From contig SKJY01000284.1 in the NCBI GenBank assembly GCA_007121775.1, positions 1 through 41,356 of the forward strand: a stretch of DNA of 41,356 nt, in the 5' to 3' direction. Positions 8,364 through 15,542 of this stretch are shown here, one piece after another. Numbering within the stretch: the first letter of the stretch is position 1; each line of letters opens with the position of its first letter. The notes beneath the pieces are model-generated. The model searched no databases. It saw nothing but the letters and a program-made list of their open reading frames with translations, and had not been told where the DNA came from. Made by a program: the position numbers and the translations under genes. Source of the DNA: Gemmatimonadota bacterium (GTDB taxonomy: Bacteria > Gemmatimonadota > Gemmatimonadetes > Longimicrobiales > Gaopeijiaceae).

Positions 8364-9656
8364 TCAGTCGCCGCCACCGTCCACCCTCCGGATCCGGGCC
8401 CCCAGACCCCGGAGCCGTTCGTCAATCCGCTCGTATCCCCGTTCGATCTGATGGATGTTGTGGATCCGGGAGCGCCCCTGAGCCGCCAGCGCCGCCAGGA
8501 GGAGGGCCATCCCGGCCCGGATGTCGGGGCTCTCCACAGCTCCACCGCGCAGTTGGGCAGGTCCCACCACCACGGCCCGATGGGGATCGCAGAGGATGAT
8601 GCGGGCGCCCATCCCCACCAGTTTGTCGGTGAAGAACATGCGGGACTCGAACATTTTCTCATGAATCAGGATGGTACCGTCGCACTGGGTGGCTGTGACC
8701 AGGGCGATGGAGGTGAGGTCCGCCGGGAAGGCGGGCCAGGGACCGTCGTCGATCTTGGGTACATGGCCGAAGGCATCCTGCTGAACCACTCTCCCCCGAT
8801 CCCCCAGAACCACCAGGTCGTCTCCCTCCACCCGGCACTCCACGCCCAGGCGGCGGAACCCCAGTAGGGTGGAATCCAGGTGCTCGATGGGAGCCTCCTC
8901 AATGGTCAGGACACTCCCGGTCACCGCGGCCAGACCGATGAAGGAGCCGGTCTCGATATGGTCAGCTCCCACCCGGAAGGTGGCTCCGCCCAGCGAGTCC
9001 ACCCCCCGGATCTCCAGCGTCTGCGTCCCGATCCCGCGGATGTCGGCCCCCATGGCCGATAGGAGATGGCAGAGATCCTGGACGTGGGGTTCGGCGGCTG
9101 CATTGCGAAAGCGGGTGATGCCGCGTGCCCGCACGGCGGCCATGACGGCGTTCTCCGTGGCCGTCACCGAGGGCTCATCCAGGAAGACGTCGGCCCCCTT
9201 CAACTCGGTAGCGACGATCCGGAAGTCCTCGGGCTCGAAGGTCACCTCCGCCCCCAGGGCCTCGAAGGCCAGGAAATGGGTGTCCAGGCGACGCCTCCCG
9301 ATGACGTCTCCGCCAGGAGGAGGAAGGGTGACGGAGCCGAAGCGGGCGAGCAGCGGCCCCGCCAGCAGGATGGAGGCCCGAATCCGCTCCGCCAGTACCG
9401 GGTCGGGCCGGCCCACCTCAACCCCGGAGGCGTCTACTTCAACCTCGTTGTCCCCTACCCACGCCACCTTCGCGCCCAGGGAGGCGATGATTTCCAAAAG
9501 GGTCTCCACATCGCGGATCCGGGGGACGTTCTGGAGGCGGACCGGTTCGCTTGCCAGAAGGCACGCCGCCAGGCAGGGGAGAGCGGCATTCTTGTTGCCC
9601 GTGGGACGAATGCGACCGGAGAGGGGGTGCCCCCCATCCACTTCGAAGTAGGCCAT
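8364..9656 (-). CDS. murA: UDP-GlcNAc 1-carboxyvinyltransferase, Asp active-site variant
   Basis: MurA transfers enolpyruvate from PEP to UDP-GlcNAc, the first committed step of peptidoglycan synthesis, in the cytoplasm. From the ATG at 9656 the protein has 430 aa, the family size. An open frame continues 71 codons upstream but that part is unconserved. Visible landmarks are the Lys-Asn pair in TGNKNAALP, the active-site loop PGGDVIGRRRLDTH, an Asp in FPADLTS matching the catalytic base, and Arg in ERGYERIDE. In the loop, Asp117 occupies the position of the catalytic Cys115 of E. coli MurA. That substitution is known to give fosfomycin insensitivity in mycobacteria and chlamydiae. No strong ribosome site or promoter is evident in the 144-bp divergent gap (9657-9800). 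Confidence 0.95.
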   Translation of the reverse strand: MAYFEVDGGHPLSGRIRPTGNKNAALPCLAACLLASEPVRLQNVPRIRDVETLLEIIASLGAKVAWVGDNEVEVDASGVEVGRPDPVLAERIRASILLAGPLLARFGSVTLPPPGGDVIGRRRLDTHFLAFEALGAEVTFEPEDFRIVATELKGADVFLDEPSVTATENAVMAAVRARGITRFRNAAAEPHVQDLCHLLSAMGADIRGIGTQTLEIRGVDSLGGATFRVGADHIETGSFIGLAAVTGSVLTIEEAPIEHLDSTLLGFRRLGVECRVEGDDLVVLGDRGRVVQQDAFGHVPKIDDGPWPAFPADLTSIALVTATQCDGTILIHEKMFESRMFFTDKLVGMGARIILCDPHRAVVVGPAQLRGGAVESPDIRAGMALLLAALAAQGRSRIHNIHQIERGYERIDERLRGLGARIRRVDGGGD

Positions 9657-9800
9657 GGAGATCGGAAGACGGGCGCCAGGGCCCGGTGTTGAGAGAGGTA
9701 CGTCAGAGGTGGCAGAATCGCCATCTGAAGCTAGGCGCCCCGCCGCCGCGCTACAACCGGCGTCGGCGCGCAGACTGGATCCGGCGGCGGGATCGTCGTT

Positions 9801-10499
9801 ATGCTGACGGGTATAAAGATGTTCCGAGCCAGCCTTCCCCTTCTCGATCCAGGGTTTCCCGTGCCACACCTTGCCGCCAACTTCCCCGCCCCGCTGGCGG
9901 ACGCAGCAATCGCCGTCCAGGCAGACACGGTCTTCGCGGCGCCGCTGCGCGACGGGTTCGATGTGGTGGTGGCTGTGGCTGCGGGGCTCATCGGCGCCAC
10001 CTTCCTGGCCGTCCTTCTCACCTTCCTCTTCCTCCTCCTCATGACCCGGAAGCTGGTGAAGGGCCTAGAGGAGGCGCGGAAGCGGGTCGCCGAGGACCCC
10101 GGACTCAAGCACCTCCGAAATACCGCGGCCAATGTGGAGGAGATCTCCACCGCTCTCAAGGACGAGGTGGGCAAGCTCAGGGCCTCGGTGTCGCTCCTTT
10201 CGGACCGACTCGAACAGGCCTCGGACCGAATGGAGGAACGCATCGACGAGTTCAATGCTCTCATGGAGGTGGTGCAGTCGGAGGCGGAAGACGTCTTCGT
10301 GGATACGGCCAGTACCGCCCGGGGTGTTCGGCGGGGACTCGGGCACCTGGGCGACGGCCGGGGACGCAGCGAAAGGGCGCAGCCTCGCCGCCCGGGAGGC
10401 GGTGCCATGGCCCGGCCGGCCCCGGCCACACGGACCCCGCCTGCCGGAGACCCTCTCCGGAGCACGACCCTCTCCCCGGAGGAGGATGACCAACGATGA
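9801..10499 (+). CDS. Membrane-anchored coiled-coil protein (DUF948-like)
   Basis: The 232-aa protein has one strong transmembrane segment (about residues 54-81, ending LLTFLFLLLM). A long charged region follows (about 85-180) with heptad-like spacing, probably a coiled coil, then a Pro/Arg-rich tail. The architecture resembles DUF948/YoxC-type proteins, whose function is unknown. The ATG at 9801 is used; an ATG at 9819 and a GTG at 9861 are also possible, since the first 30 residues are unremarkable. The gene is divergent from murA and overlaps the next gene by 4 bp (ATGA). The pairing with a YtxH-like protein suggests an envelope-associated complex, but this is inferred from context. Confidence 0.75.
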   Translation: MLTGIKMFRASLPLLDPGFPVPHLAANFPAPLADAAIAVQADTVFAAPLRDGFDVVVAVAAGLIGATFLAVLLTFLFLLLMTRKLVKGLEEARKRVAEDPGLKHLRNTAANVEEISTALKDEVGKLRASVSLLSDRLEQASDRMEERIDEFNALMEVVQSEAEDVFVDTASTARGVRRGLGHLGDGRGRSERAQPRRPGGGAMARPAPATRTPPAGDPLRSTTLSPEEDDQR

Positions 10500-10903
10500 A
10501 GCTGCTTCCAGCGCGGGATTCCGCCGAATTCTCCGCAGGCATGGTCCTGGGAATGGCCCTGGGTGCCGGTGTGGCGCTCCTGGTGGCGCCGGGACGGACA
10601 GAGCGGGATCTGGAGAAGACAGGACGTCTCACTGAAGGCCAGATACTTCGCCGGGGTGTCCGGCGGGTGCCGCGAGCCCGAAAGGAGGACGTCTCCGCAG
10701 GTTCCCGGTTCCAGGCGGCGCTGAGCGACCTGGGCCGGGAATTCGTCCGGGCGGCCCGGGATGAACTCACTGCCTCTGTGCGGAACCGGCTTCAGGGTGC
10801 TGTCCTCGACAATGGCGGCCGCTCATCGCTCTCGGCCCTCCGCTCCGCTCCGGAGCGACTCCGGGCTCTTCGCCGCTCCCTGACACCAGGAAGCGACGCC
10901 TGA
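10496..10903 (+). CDS. YtxH-like small membrane protein
   Basis: This 135-aa protein has a short glycine-rich hydrophobic segment near the N-terminus (GMVLGMALGAGVALLVAPG) followed by charged residues. This is the typical pattern of YtxH-domain proteins, which often look like membrane-tethered stress proteins with helical tails. The remainder is amphipathic and Arg-rich (ALSDLGREFVRAARDELTASV). Its start codon overlaps the stop of the preceding coiled-coil gene, so the two are almost certainly co-translated. YtxH and DUF948-like genes are often found together in other bacteria. Function remains unknown. Confidence 0.75.
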   Translation: MKLLPARDSAEFSAGMVLGMALGAGVALLVAPGRTERDLEKTGRLTEGQILRRGVRRVPRARKEDVSAGSRFQAALSDLGREFVRAARDELTASVRNRLQGAVLDNGGRSSLSALRSAPERLRALRRSLTPGSDA

Positions 10904-10962
10904 CCGGTAAGCCTGTCATCGACCTCCACCCCAGCGAGTCCAGGATCCACCCTCGACGACCC

Positions 10963-12054
10963 GTGCCCACCCTTCCCACCGGCTCCGTCCTCGCCCTGGC
11001 CAGCTCCCTGGTTTGGGCCGTGATCTGGCTCCTGCTCACGCCTGCCGAGGCGTGGGCTTGGGGGCCCGGGACCCATGTGGCGGTGGGACAGGCCGTCCTG
11101 TCGTCCCTGCACCTCCTCCCCCCGGCCATCCGCGCCGTTCTGGAACGGAACCGCATCGCCTACCTCTATGGCTCAGTGGCGGCGGACATCTCCTTCGCCA
11201 AGAAGTATGCGGAGACGGGCCGGCACTCCCACCACTGGCATGTGGGGGAAGAGATCCTGGCGGCGGCGGACACGGAGGCGCTCCACGCGGTGGCTCTGGG
11301 CTACCTGAGCCATCTGGCCGCCGATACCATCGCCCACAACATCTACGTGCCCAGGCGGCTCCTGCTCACCTCCACGACCCAGGCGGTGGGGCACACGTAC
11401 TGGGAACACCGGATGGATGTGGAGCTCGGCGACCGGTACGTGAAGCGGGCCCGCCGGGTCGTACTGCGCTACGACCATGCGGAGGCGGACGAACTCTTCG
11501 ATCGGGTTCTCTCCCGGACTCTCTTCTCGTTCCGGACCAACCGCCGGATCTTCCGGGGTATGATGGCCTTCCAGGACGACCTGCGCTGGAAGCAGGTCTT
11601 CGACGAGATTCTGCGGCGATCCCGCTTCGAGCTTCCCCGGGAACTCCGTGACCAGTACATCCAGCACTCGTACGACTACGTCATGGATCGGCTGGTCCGA
11701 GGCCATGGGGCCAGGGCCAGGTCGCTGGACCCCATCGGGGAACGAAACCTCAAGCTGGCCAAGAAGATCCGCCGGGAGGCGCTTGCCACCTCCCGAGGTC
11801 GGCTGGACCCGGAAGAGCTCCTGGCCCGAGCCGACGAGTTCTTCCCCCTGCCGGGCAAGCCCCTGCTCTATCTGCCCAAGGCCCGGGACCTCACGGTGCC
11901 GGGTCTCGGTGCAGAGGTCCCGCCCCACATCCGGGCCACCCCCGGCTCCACCTTGAAGGCGCCGGACGCCCATGTCCGGGACACCGATGCCCCGGACGCT
12001 GATGTCTCGGGCGACCATGTCCCGGACGGCGAGCAGGGCGACGACCCTCCCTGA
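10963..12054 (+). CDS. Secreted zinc-dependent phospholipase C-like protein
   Basis: The 363-aa product starts at GTG 10963. A signal peptide covers about residues 1-32 (hydrophobic ALASSLVWAVIWLLL, then AEAWA), so the mature chain would begin near WGPGTH. Bacillus PLC-type enzymes bind zinc through an N-terminal Trp. Further ligands match that family pattern: His38, Asp75, a His cluster at 88-93, His117-x3-Asp121-x3-His125 and His144-x3-Glu148. The domain is therefore PF00882-like (zinc-dependent phospholipase C / S1-P1 nuclease fold). Substrate is unknown. Residues 334-358 are an Asp-rich pentapeptide repeat. It lies 59 bp behind the YtxH-like gene and is probably in the same operon; that gap shows no promoter or terminator. 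Confidence 0.85.
   Translation: MPTLPTGSVLALASSLVWAVIWLLLTPAEAWAWGPGTHVAVGQAVLSSLHLLPPAIRAVLERNRIAYLYGSVAADISFAKKYAETGRHSHHWHVGEEILAAADTEALHAVALGYLSHLAADTIAHNIYVPRRLLLTSTTQAVGHTYWEHRMDVELGDRYVKRARRVVLRYDHAEADELFDRVLSRTLFSFRTNRRIFRGMMAFQDDLRWKQVFDEILRRSRFELPRELRDQYIQHSYDYVMDRLVRGHGARARSLDPIGERNLKLAKKIRREALATSRGRLDPEELLARADEFFPLPGKPLLYLPKARDLTVPGLGAEVPPHIRATPGSTLKAPDAHVRDTDAPDADVSGDHVPDGEQGDDPP
11962..12036 (+). repeat. 15-bp tandem repeat (5 units) at the phospholipase C-terminus
   Basis: Five degenerate 15-bp units encode PDAHV, RDTDA, PDADV, SGDHV and PDGEQ. The unit length keeps the frame, and the encoded tail is strongly acidic. It lies outside the catalytic domain. Confidence 0.75.
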
Positions 12055-12075
12055 GCCGGGGCGCCGGCCCCTGGG

Positions 12076-12092
12076 GAGGAGGCAAACTCCTC
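12076..12092. terminator. Small hairpin between convergent genes
   Basis: GAGGAG and CTCCTC form a 6-bp stem with a 5-base loop in the 36-bp gap between the phospholipase stop and the gatB stop. There is no U-run on either strand, so any terminator role would be weak. Confidence 0.3.
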
Positions 12093-13647
12093 ACCCTCCC
12101 TTCAGTCTTCCTCCCAGGATTCGAGCCACCTCTCCCGGGTCGGCCTTCCCCCGGCTCCGCTTCATGACCTCTCCCATGAAGAAGCCCTGAAGCCGCCGCT
12201 CCCCTTCCCGGAAGCGGGTCACTTCATCGGGGTGGGCCGTGAGCACCTCATCCACCCACCCCTCGATACGGCTGCTGTCGGAGACCTGGGCGAGCCCCTC
12301 GGCTTCCAGGATGGCCGCCGGTGCGCCCGCCCCGCCTGACCCGGACTCCACCATGCGCTCCAGGATGGTCCTGGCCGCTCGGCGGTTCGCCTGCCCGGTG
12401 GCCACAAGCGCCAGGAGTTCCGCTACAGCCTCGGGCTCGAGGCCCAGCGCCTCCACCGGGGCGCCCCGGGCGTTGGCCAGCGCCAGGATGGGTCCCATGA
12501 CCCAGTTGGCCACCTCCTTGGCCACCTCCGCCTCCTGGACGTCCCCGCTCCGGGCCCGCACCGAAGCCTCGAAGAAGTCGGCCAGGGGACGACGGGAGGT
12601 GAGGACCCCGGCGTCGTAGGCGGGAAGTCCGTAGACCTCAATGAAACGGGTCCGACGAGCCTCAGGGAGTTCAGGCAGTTCCCGGCGGATCTCTTCCACC
12701 CAGGTGCCCGCCACCCACACCGGGGGCAGATCCGGATCCGGGAAGTAGCGGTAATCCTGGCTCTCTTCCTTGGAACGCATGGGGCGCACGGTCTGGCGCC
12801 GCTCATCCCAGAGGAGGGTCTCGTGGCGAACCCGGTCGCCCGCGGTGACCACGGCCACCTGCCGGGCGATCTCCACCTCCAGCGCCCGCTCGACCCCGGA
12901 GAATGAGTTCAGATTCTTCAGCTCGGTCTTGGTGCCCAGCTCCACACTCCCGGCAGGGCGGATGGAGACGTTGGCATCCACCCGGAGGGAACCCTCCTCC
13001 ATGTTGCAGTCGGAGACCTCCAGATATTCCAGGATCCGCTTCACCTGATCCAGATAGCTCCGGACCTGGGCGGGAGAGCGCAGATCCGGTTCGGACACCA
13101 TCTCCACCAGGGGCGTCCCGGTGCGGTTCAGATCCACGGCGGTGCGATCGGGCACCCGGTCGTGGATGGACTTTCCTGCGTCCTCCTCCAGATGCATGCG
13201 GCGAATCCGCACCGGGAAGGTGTCGTCCAACCCCTCGCCCATGCGGACGTGCAGCACCCCATCGGTGGCCAGGGGCTCCTTGAACTGGGAGATCTGGTAG
13301 CCCTTGGGGAGGTCCGGGTAGAAGTAGTTCTTCCGCTCGAAGACGCTCCGCTCGTGGATGGCGCACCCGAAGGCCAGCGCCGCCCGCACCGCCAGCTCCA
13401 CCGCCTCCCGGTTCAACACCGGGAGGGCCCCGGGGAGTCCCAGACAGACGGGGCAGACCCGGGTGTTGGGCTCTGCGCCGAATTCAGGGACATCGGCGCA
13501 GAAGAGCTTCTCGTGGGTGAGGAGCTGGATGTGGATCTCCAGGCCGATGACCGCCTCCATCTCCCCGGCGGGATCCGGTCGCCACTCCCCCCCCTCCTCA
13601 GGCATCCGCCCCCGTCCGGCCTCCCCGGCCTGCCCCCGGGCCGTCAC
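12091..13647 (-). CDS. gatB: Asp/Glu-tRNA amidotransferase subunit B
   Basis: GatB is the tRNA-binding and kinase subunit of GatCAB. It activates misacylated Glu-tRNA(Gln) or Asp-tRNA(Asn) with ATP before amidation. The conserved core begins at [12 protein letters not shown]. It includes [15 protein letters not shown], the motif [14 protein letters not shown] and [12 protein letters not shown]; the C-terminal YqeY-like domain ends the protein. The GTG at 13647 overlaps the gatA stop (GTGA) and follows GGGAGGCGGC, so it is the best-supported start. It adds 29 unconserved residues, and ATG codons at 13605 and 13560 are alternatives. With 518 aa it is slightly long because of that extension. Its presence with gatC and gatA implies indirect synthesis of Gln-tRNA, Asn-tRNA or both. 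Confidence 0.97.
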   Translation of the reverse strand: MTARGQAGEAGRGRMPEEGGEWRPDPAGEMEAVIGLEIHIQLLTHEKLFCADVPEFGAEPNTRVCPVCLGLPGALPVLNREAVELAVRAALAFGCAIHERSVFERKNYFYPDLPKGYQISQFKEPLATDGVLHVRMGEGLDDTFPVRIRRMHLEEDAGKSIHDRVPDRTAVDLNRTGTPLVEMVSEPDLRSPAQVRSYLDQVKRILEYLEVSDCNMEEGSLRVDANVSIRPAGSVELGTKTELKNLNSFSGVERALEVEIARQVAVVTAGDRVRHETLLWDERRQTVRPMRSKEESQDYRYFPDPDLPPVWVAGTWVEEIRRELPELPEARRTRFIEVYGLPAYDAGVLTSRRPLADFFEASVRARSGDVQEAEVAKEVANWVMGPILALANARGAPVEALGLEPEAVAELLALVATGQANRRAARTILERMVESGSGGAGAPAAILEAEGLAQVSDSSRIEGWVDEVLTAHPDEVTRFREGERRLQGFFMGEVMKRSRGKADPGEVARILGGRLKGG

Positions 13648-15167
13648 GCCGCCTCCCGGAGGCTTCGCTCCAGGGTGCGCGCCGCCGCCAGGAGCGGCGC
13701 CTCATGCCACGCCGGCGCCAGGAGCTGGGCGCCGCATGGGAGTCCGTGGGTGACCCCGACCGGGACCGAGACGGCTGGGATCCCCGCCAGGTTGGCGGTG
13801 ACGGTGAAGACGTCGGAGAGGTACATGGAGACCGGATCGTCAGCCCGCTCACCCAGGGGGAAGGCGGGGGTGGGGGAGGTGGGGGTGAGGAGGAGGTCCA
13901 CGCCGTCGGCCCAGACCCGGCGGAAGTCACGAGCAATGAGGGCCCGCACCCGCTGGGCCCGGCCGTAGTACTGGTCGTGATAGCCGGCGGAGAGACCGAA
14001 GGTCCCCAGGATGATCCGGCGCACCACCTCCGGACCGAACCCACGGGTACGGGAGGCATCATACACCTCACGGGTAGCCCGGGCCTCCGGCGCACGCACC
14101 CCGTACCGGACCCCGTCGTAGCGAGCCAGGTTGGACGAAGCCTCGGCGGTGGCCAGGACGTAATAGGTGGGCACCGCGTAGCGGGTGTGGGGGAGGGACA
14201 CTTCCCTGAGGCTGGCCCCTGCCGCCACCAGCCGCTCCCCTGCTTCCTCCATCCGGGCCTGGATCTCCGGATCCAGCGAGTCCGGCATGTACTCCCGGGG
14301 GATGCCGATGACCTTCCCCCGGACTCCGCTCTCGAGCCCCGTCATGAGATCGGGCGCCGGGAGGGGAGCAGAGGTGGAATCCCGGGGATCGTGGCCGGAG
14401 ATGGCTTCCAGGAGAAGAGCGGCGTCGGCCACCTCGGCGCCGAAGGTACCCACCTGGTCCAGCGATGAGGCGAAGGCCACCAGACCGTAGCGGCTCACCC
14501 GCCCATAGGTGGGCTTCACCCCCACCACCCCGCAGAGGGCCGCGGGCTGGCGCACCGATCCGCCTGTGTCGGAGCCCAGGGCACAGGGGACGATCCCAGC
14601 CGCCACCGCCGCCGCCGACCCACCGGAGCTCCCGCCCGGGACCCGGGACCGGTCCCGGGGATTCCGGGTCGGGCCAAAGGCGGAGTGCTCGGTGGAGGAG
14701 CCCATGCCGAACTCATCCATGTTGGTCTTCCCCAAGACCACGCCGCCCCGTGCCCGCAGACGCCGGACTACGGTGGCCTCGTAGGGGGAATGGTACCCCT
14801 CGAGAAAGCTGGAGGCGCAGGTGGTGGGAAGGTCTGCGGTACAGATGTTGTCCTTCACCGCCACCGGCACCCCCGCCAGGGAGAGGTGTCCGTGGGAGCC
14901 CCGGGGGCGGGGGGTCGATCCGGGGTCGGGGGCGAGTCCCGAATCGGGGATGAATCCGGAGTCGGGGACGAGGGGATCCGGGCCGGGACCCTCCGGGAGG
15001 GACTGTGGGATGCCGTCCGGGCCTGTGAGGCTGAGAAAGGCGTGGAGCCCCATGGGTCCGTCGTCGGAGGTCCGGGCCCGGACCAGGGCGGCCCGGGCCG
15101 GGGCGTGGGGGGGCAGCCGCCCCTCTCGTACCTCCCGGGCCGTCTCCAGCACCGAGGGCACCGTCAT
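13644..15167 (-). CDS. gatA: Asp/Glu-tRNA amidotransferase subunit A
   Basis: GatA is the amidase subunit that hydrolyses glutamine to supply ammonia to the GatB active site. The Ser-cisSer-Lys triad of the amidase signature family is visible: Lys105 in VAVKDN, Ser181 in PGGSSGGS and Ser205 in [11 protein letters not shown]. Spacing agrees with characterised GatA proteins. Length is 507 aa, slightly long because about 40 residues of Pro/Asp/Gly-rich sequence (roughly 57-93) are inserted between the N-terminal helices and the conserved [12 protein letters not shown]. That insert holds an in-frame 18-bp repeat. The ATG overlaps the gatC stop by 4 bp and has GGAGGCG upstream. It overlaps gatB in the same way. 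Confidence 0.97.
   Translation of the reverse strand: MTVPSVLETAREVREGRLPPHAPARAALVRARTSDDGPMGLHAFLSLTGPDGIPQSLPEGPGPDPLVPDSGFIPDSGLAPDPGSTPRPRGSHGHLSLAGVPVAVKDNICTADLPTTCASSFLEGYHSPYEATVVRRLRARGGVVLGKTNMDEFGMGSSTEHSAFGPTRNPRDRSRVPGGSSGGSAAAVAAGIVPCALGSDTGGSVRQPAALCGVVGVKPTYGRVSRYGLVAFASSLDQVGTFGAEVADAALLLEAISGHDPRDSTSAPLPAPDLMTGLESGVRGKVIGIPREYMPDSLDPEIQARMEEAGERLVAAGASLREVSLPHTRYAVPTYYVLATAEASSNLARYDGVRYGVRAPEARATREVYDASRTRGFGPEVVRRIILGTFGLSAGYHDQYYGRAQRVRALIARDFRRVWADGVDLLLTPTSPTPAFPLGERADDPVSMYLSDVFTVTANLAGIPAVSVPVGVTHGLPCGAQLLAPAWHEAPLLAAARTLERSLREAA
14916..14966 (-). repeat. 18-bp degenerate tandem repeat inside gatA
   Basis: About three 18-bp units encode the hexapeptides [12 protein letters not shown] and PDPGST at residues 68-84 of GatA. 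The repeat lies in a non-conserved insert ahead of the catalytic Lys105 and keeps the frame. Confidence 0.7.
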
Positions 15168-15508
15168 GCGCCGCCTCCGTCCACCGAACCGCCATCCACC
15201 GCCGGGAGGCGAGGCACCAGGAAGAACCCTTCAGACCACTCGGGCGCCCGGTCCGCCGGAGCCTCCGGTGCCAGTGGGTCCGCCTCCAGTCCCACCTGGC
15301 GGAACACGGTTCCGGATTCCGGGCCATGGGGCAGGGGCGGGGGAAGGGTGAGCCCTCCGTCCACTTCCGCCACATCCACCTCCATGAGGGCGTCCACGTG
15401 GGCCAGGATCCCCGTCAACTCCACATCGAGGCGGGACGCCGCCTCGTCATCGAGTTGGATCCGGGCCAGCGCGGCGATTCGTTGCACCTCTTCCCTTCCC
15501 ACCGACAT
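15164..15508 (-). CDS. gatC: Asp/Glu-tRNA amidotransferase subunit C
   Basis: GatC is the small subunit that wraps around the GatA-GatB interface. The opening [20 protein letters not shown] and the following helix ([16 protein letters not shown]) are typical of the family. It is 114 aa, somewhat longer than the usual 95-100, with a Gly/Asp-rich C-terminal tail. The order gatC-gatA-gatB with 4-bp overlaps at both junctions indicates tightly coupled expression. It lies 34 bp downstream of the helicase gene on the same strand. Confidence 0.93.
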   Translation of the reverse strand: MSVGREEVQRIAALARIQLDDEAASRLDVELTGILAHVDALMEVDVAEVDGGLTLPPPLPHGPESGTVFRQVGLEADPLAPEAPADRAPEWSEGFFLVPRLPAVDGGSVDGGGA

Positions 15509-15542
15509 GGCTTCCTCCCTGGTATGGCGTGTCCCGGCTTCG

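Noticed and set aside
8364..9656. EPSP synthase (AroA) instead of MurA
   Set aside because: Same fold, but the loop PGGDVIGRRRLDTH, the TGNKNAALP start and the ERGYER motif are MurA-type.
9812..9817. TATAAA as a -10 box for the coiled-coil gene
   Set aside because: There is no -35 at the right distance and it lies inside the likely coding start; not enough to call a promoter.
9657..9869. N-terminal 71-codon extension of murA
   Set aside because: The extension is unconserved, overlaps the divergent gene's start, and MurA proteins begin at the position of the ATG at 9656.
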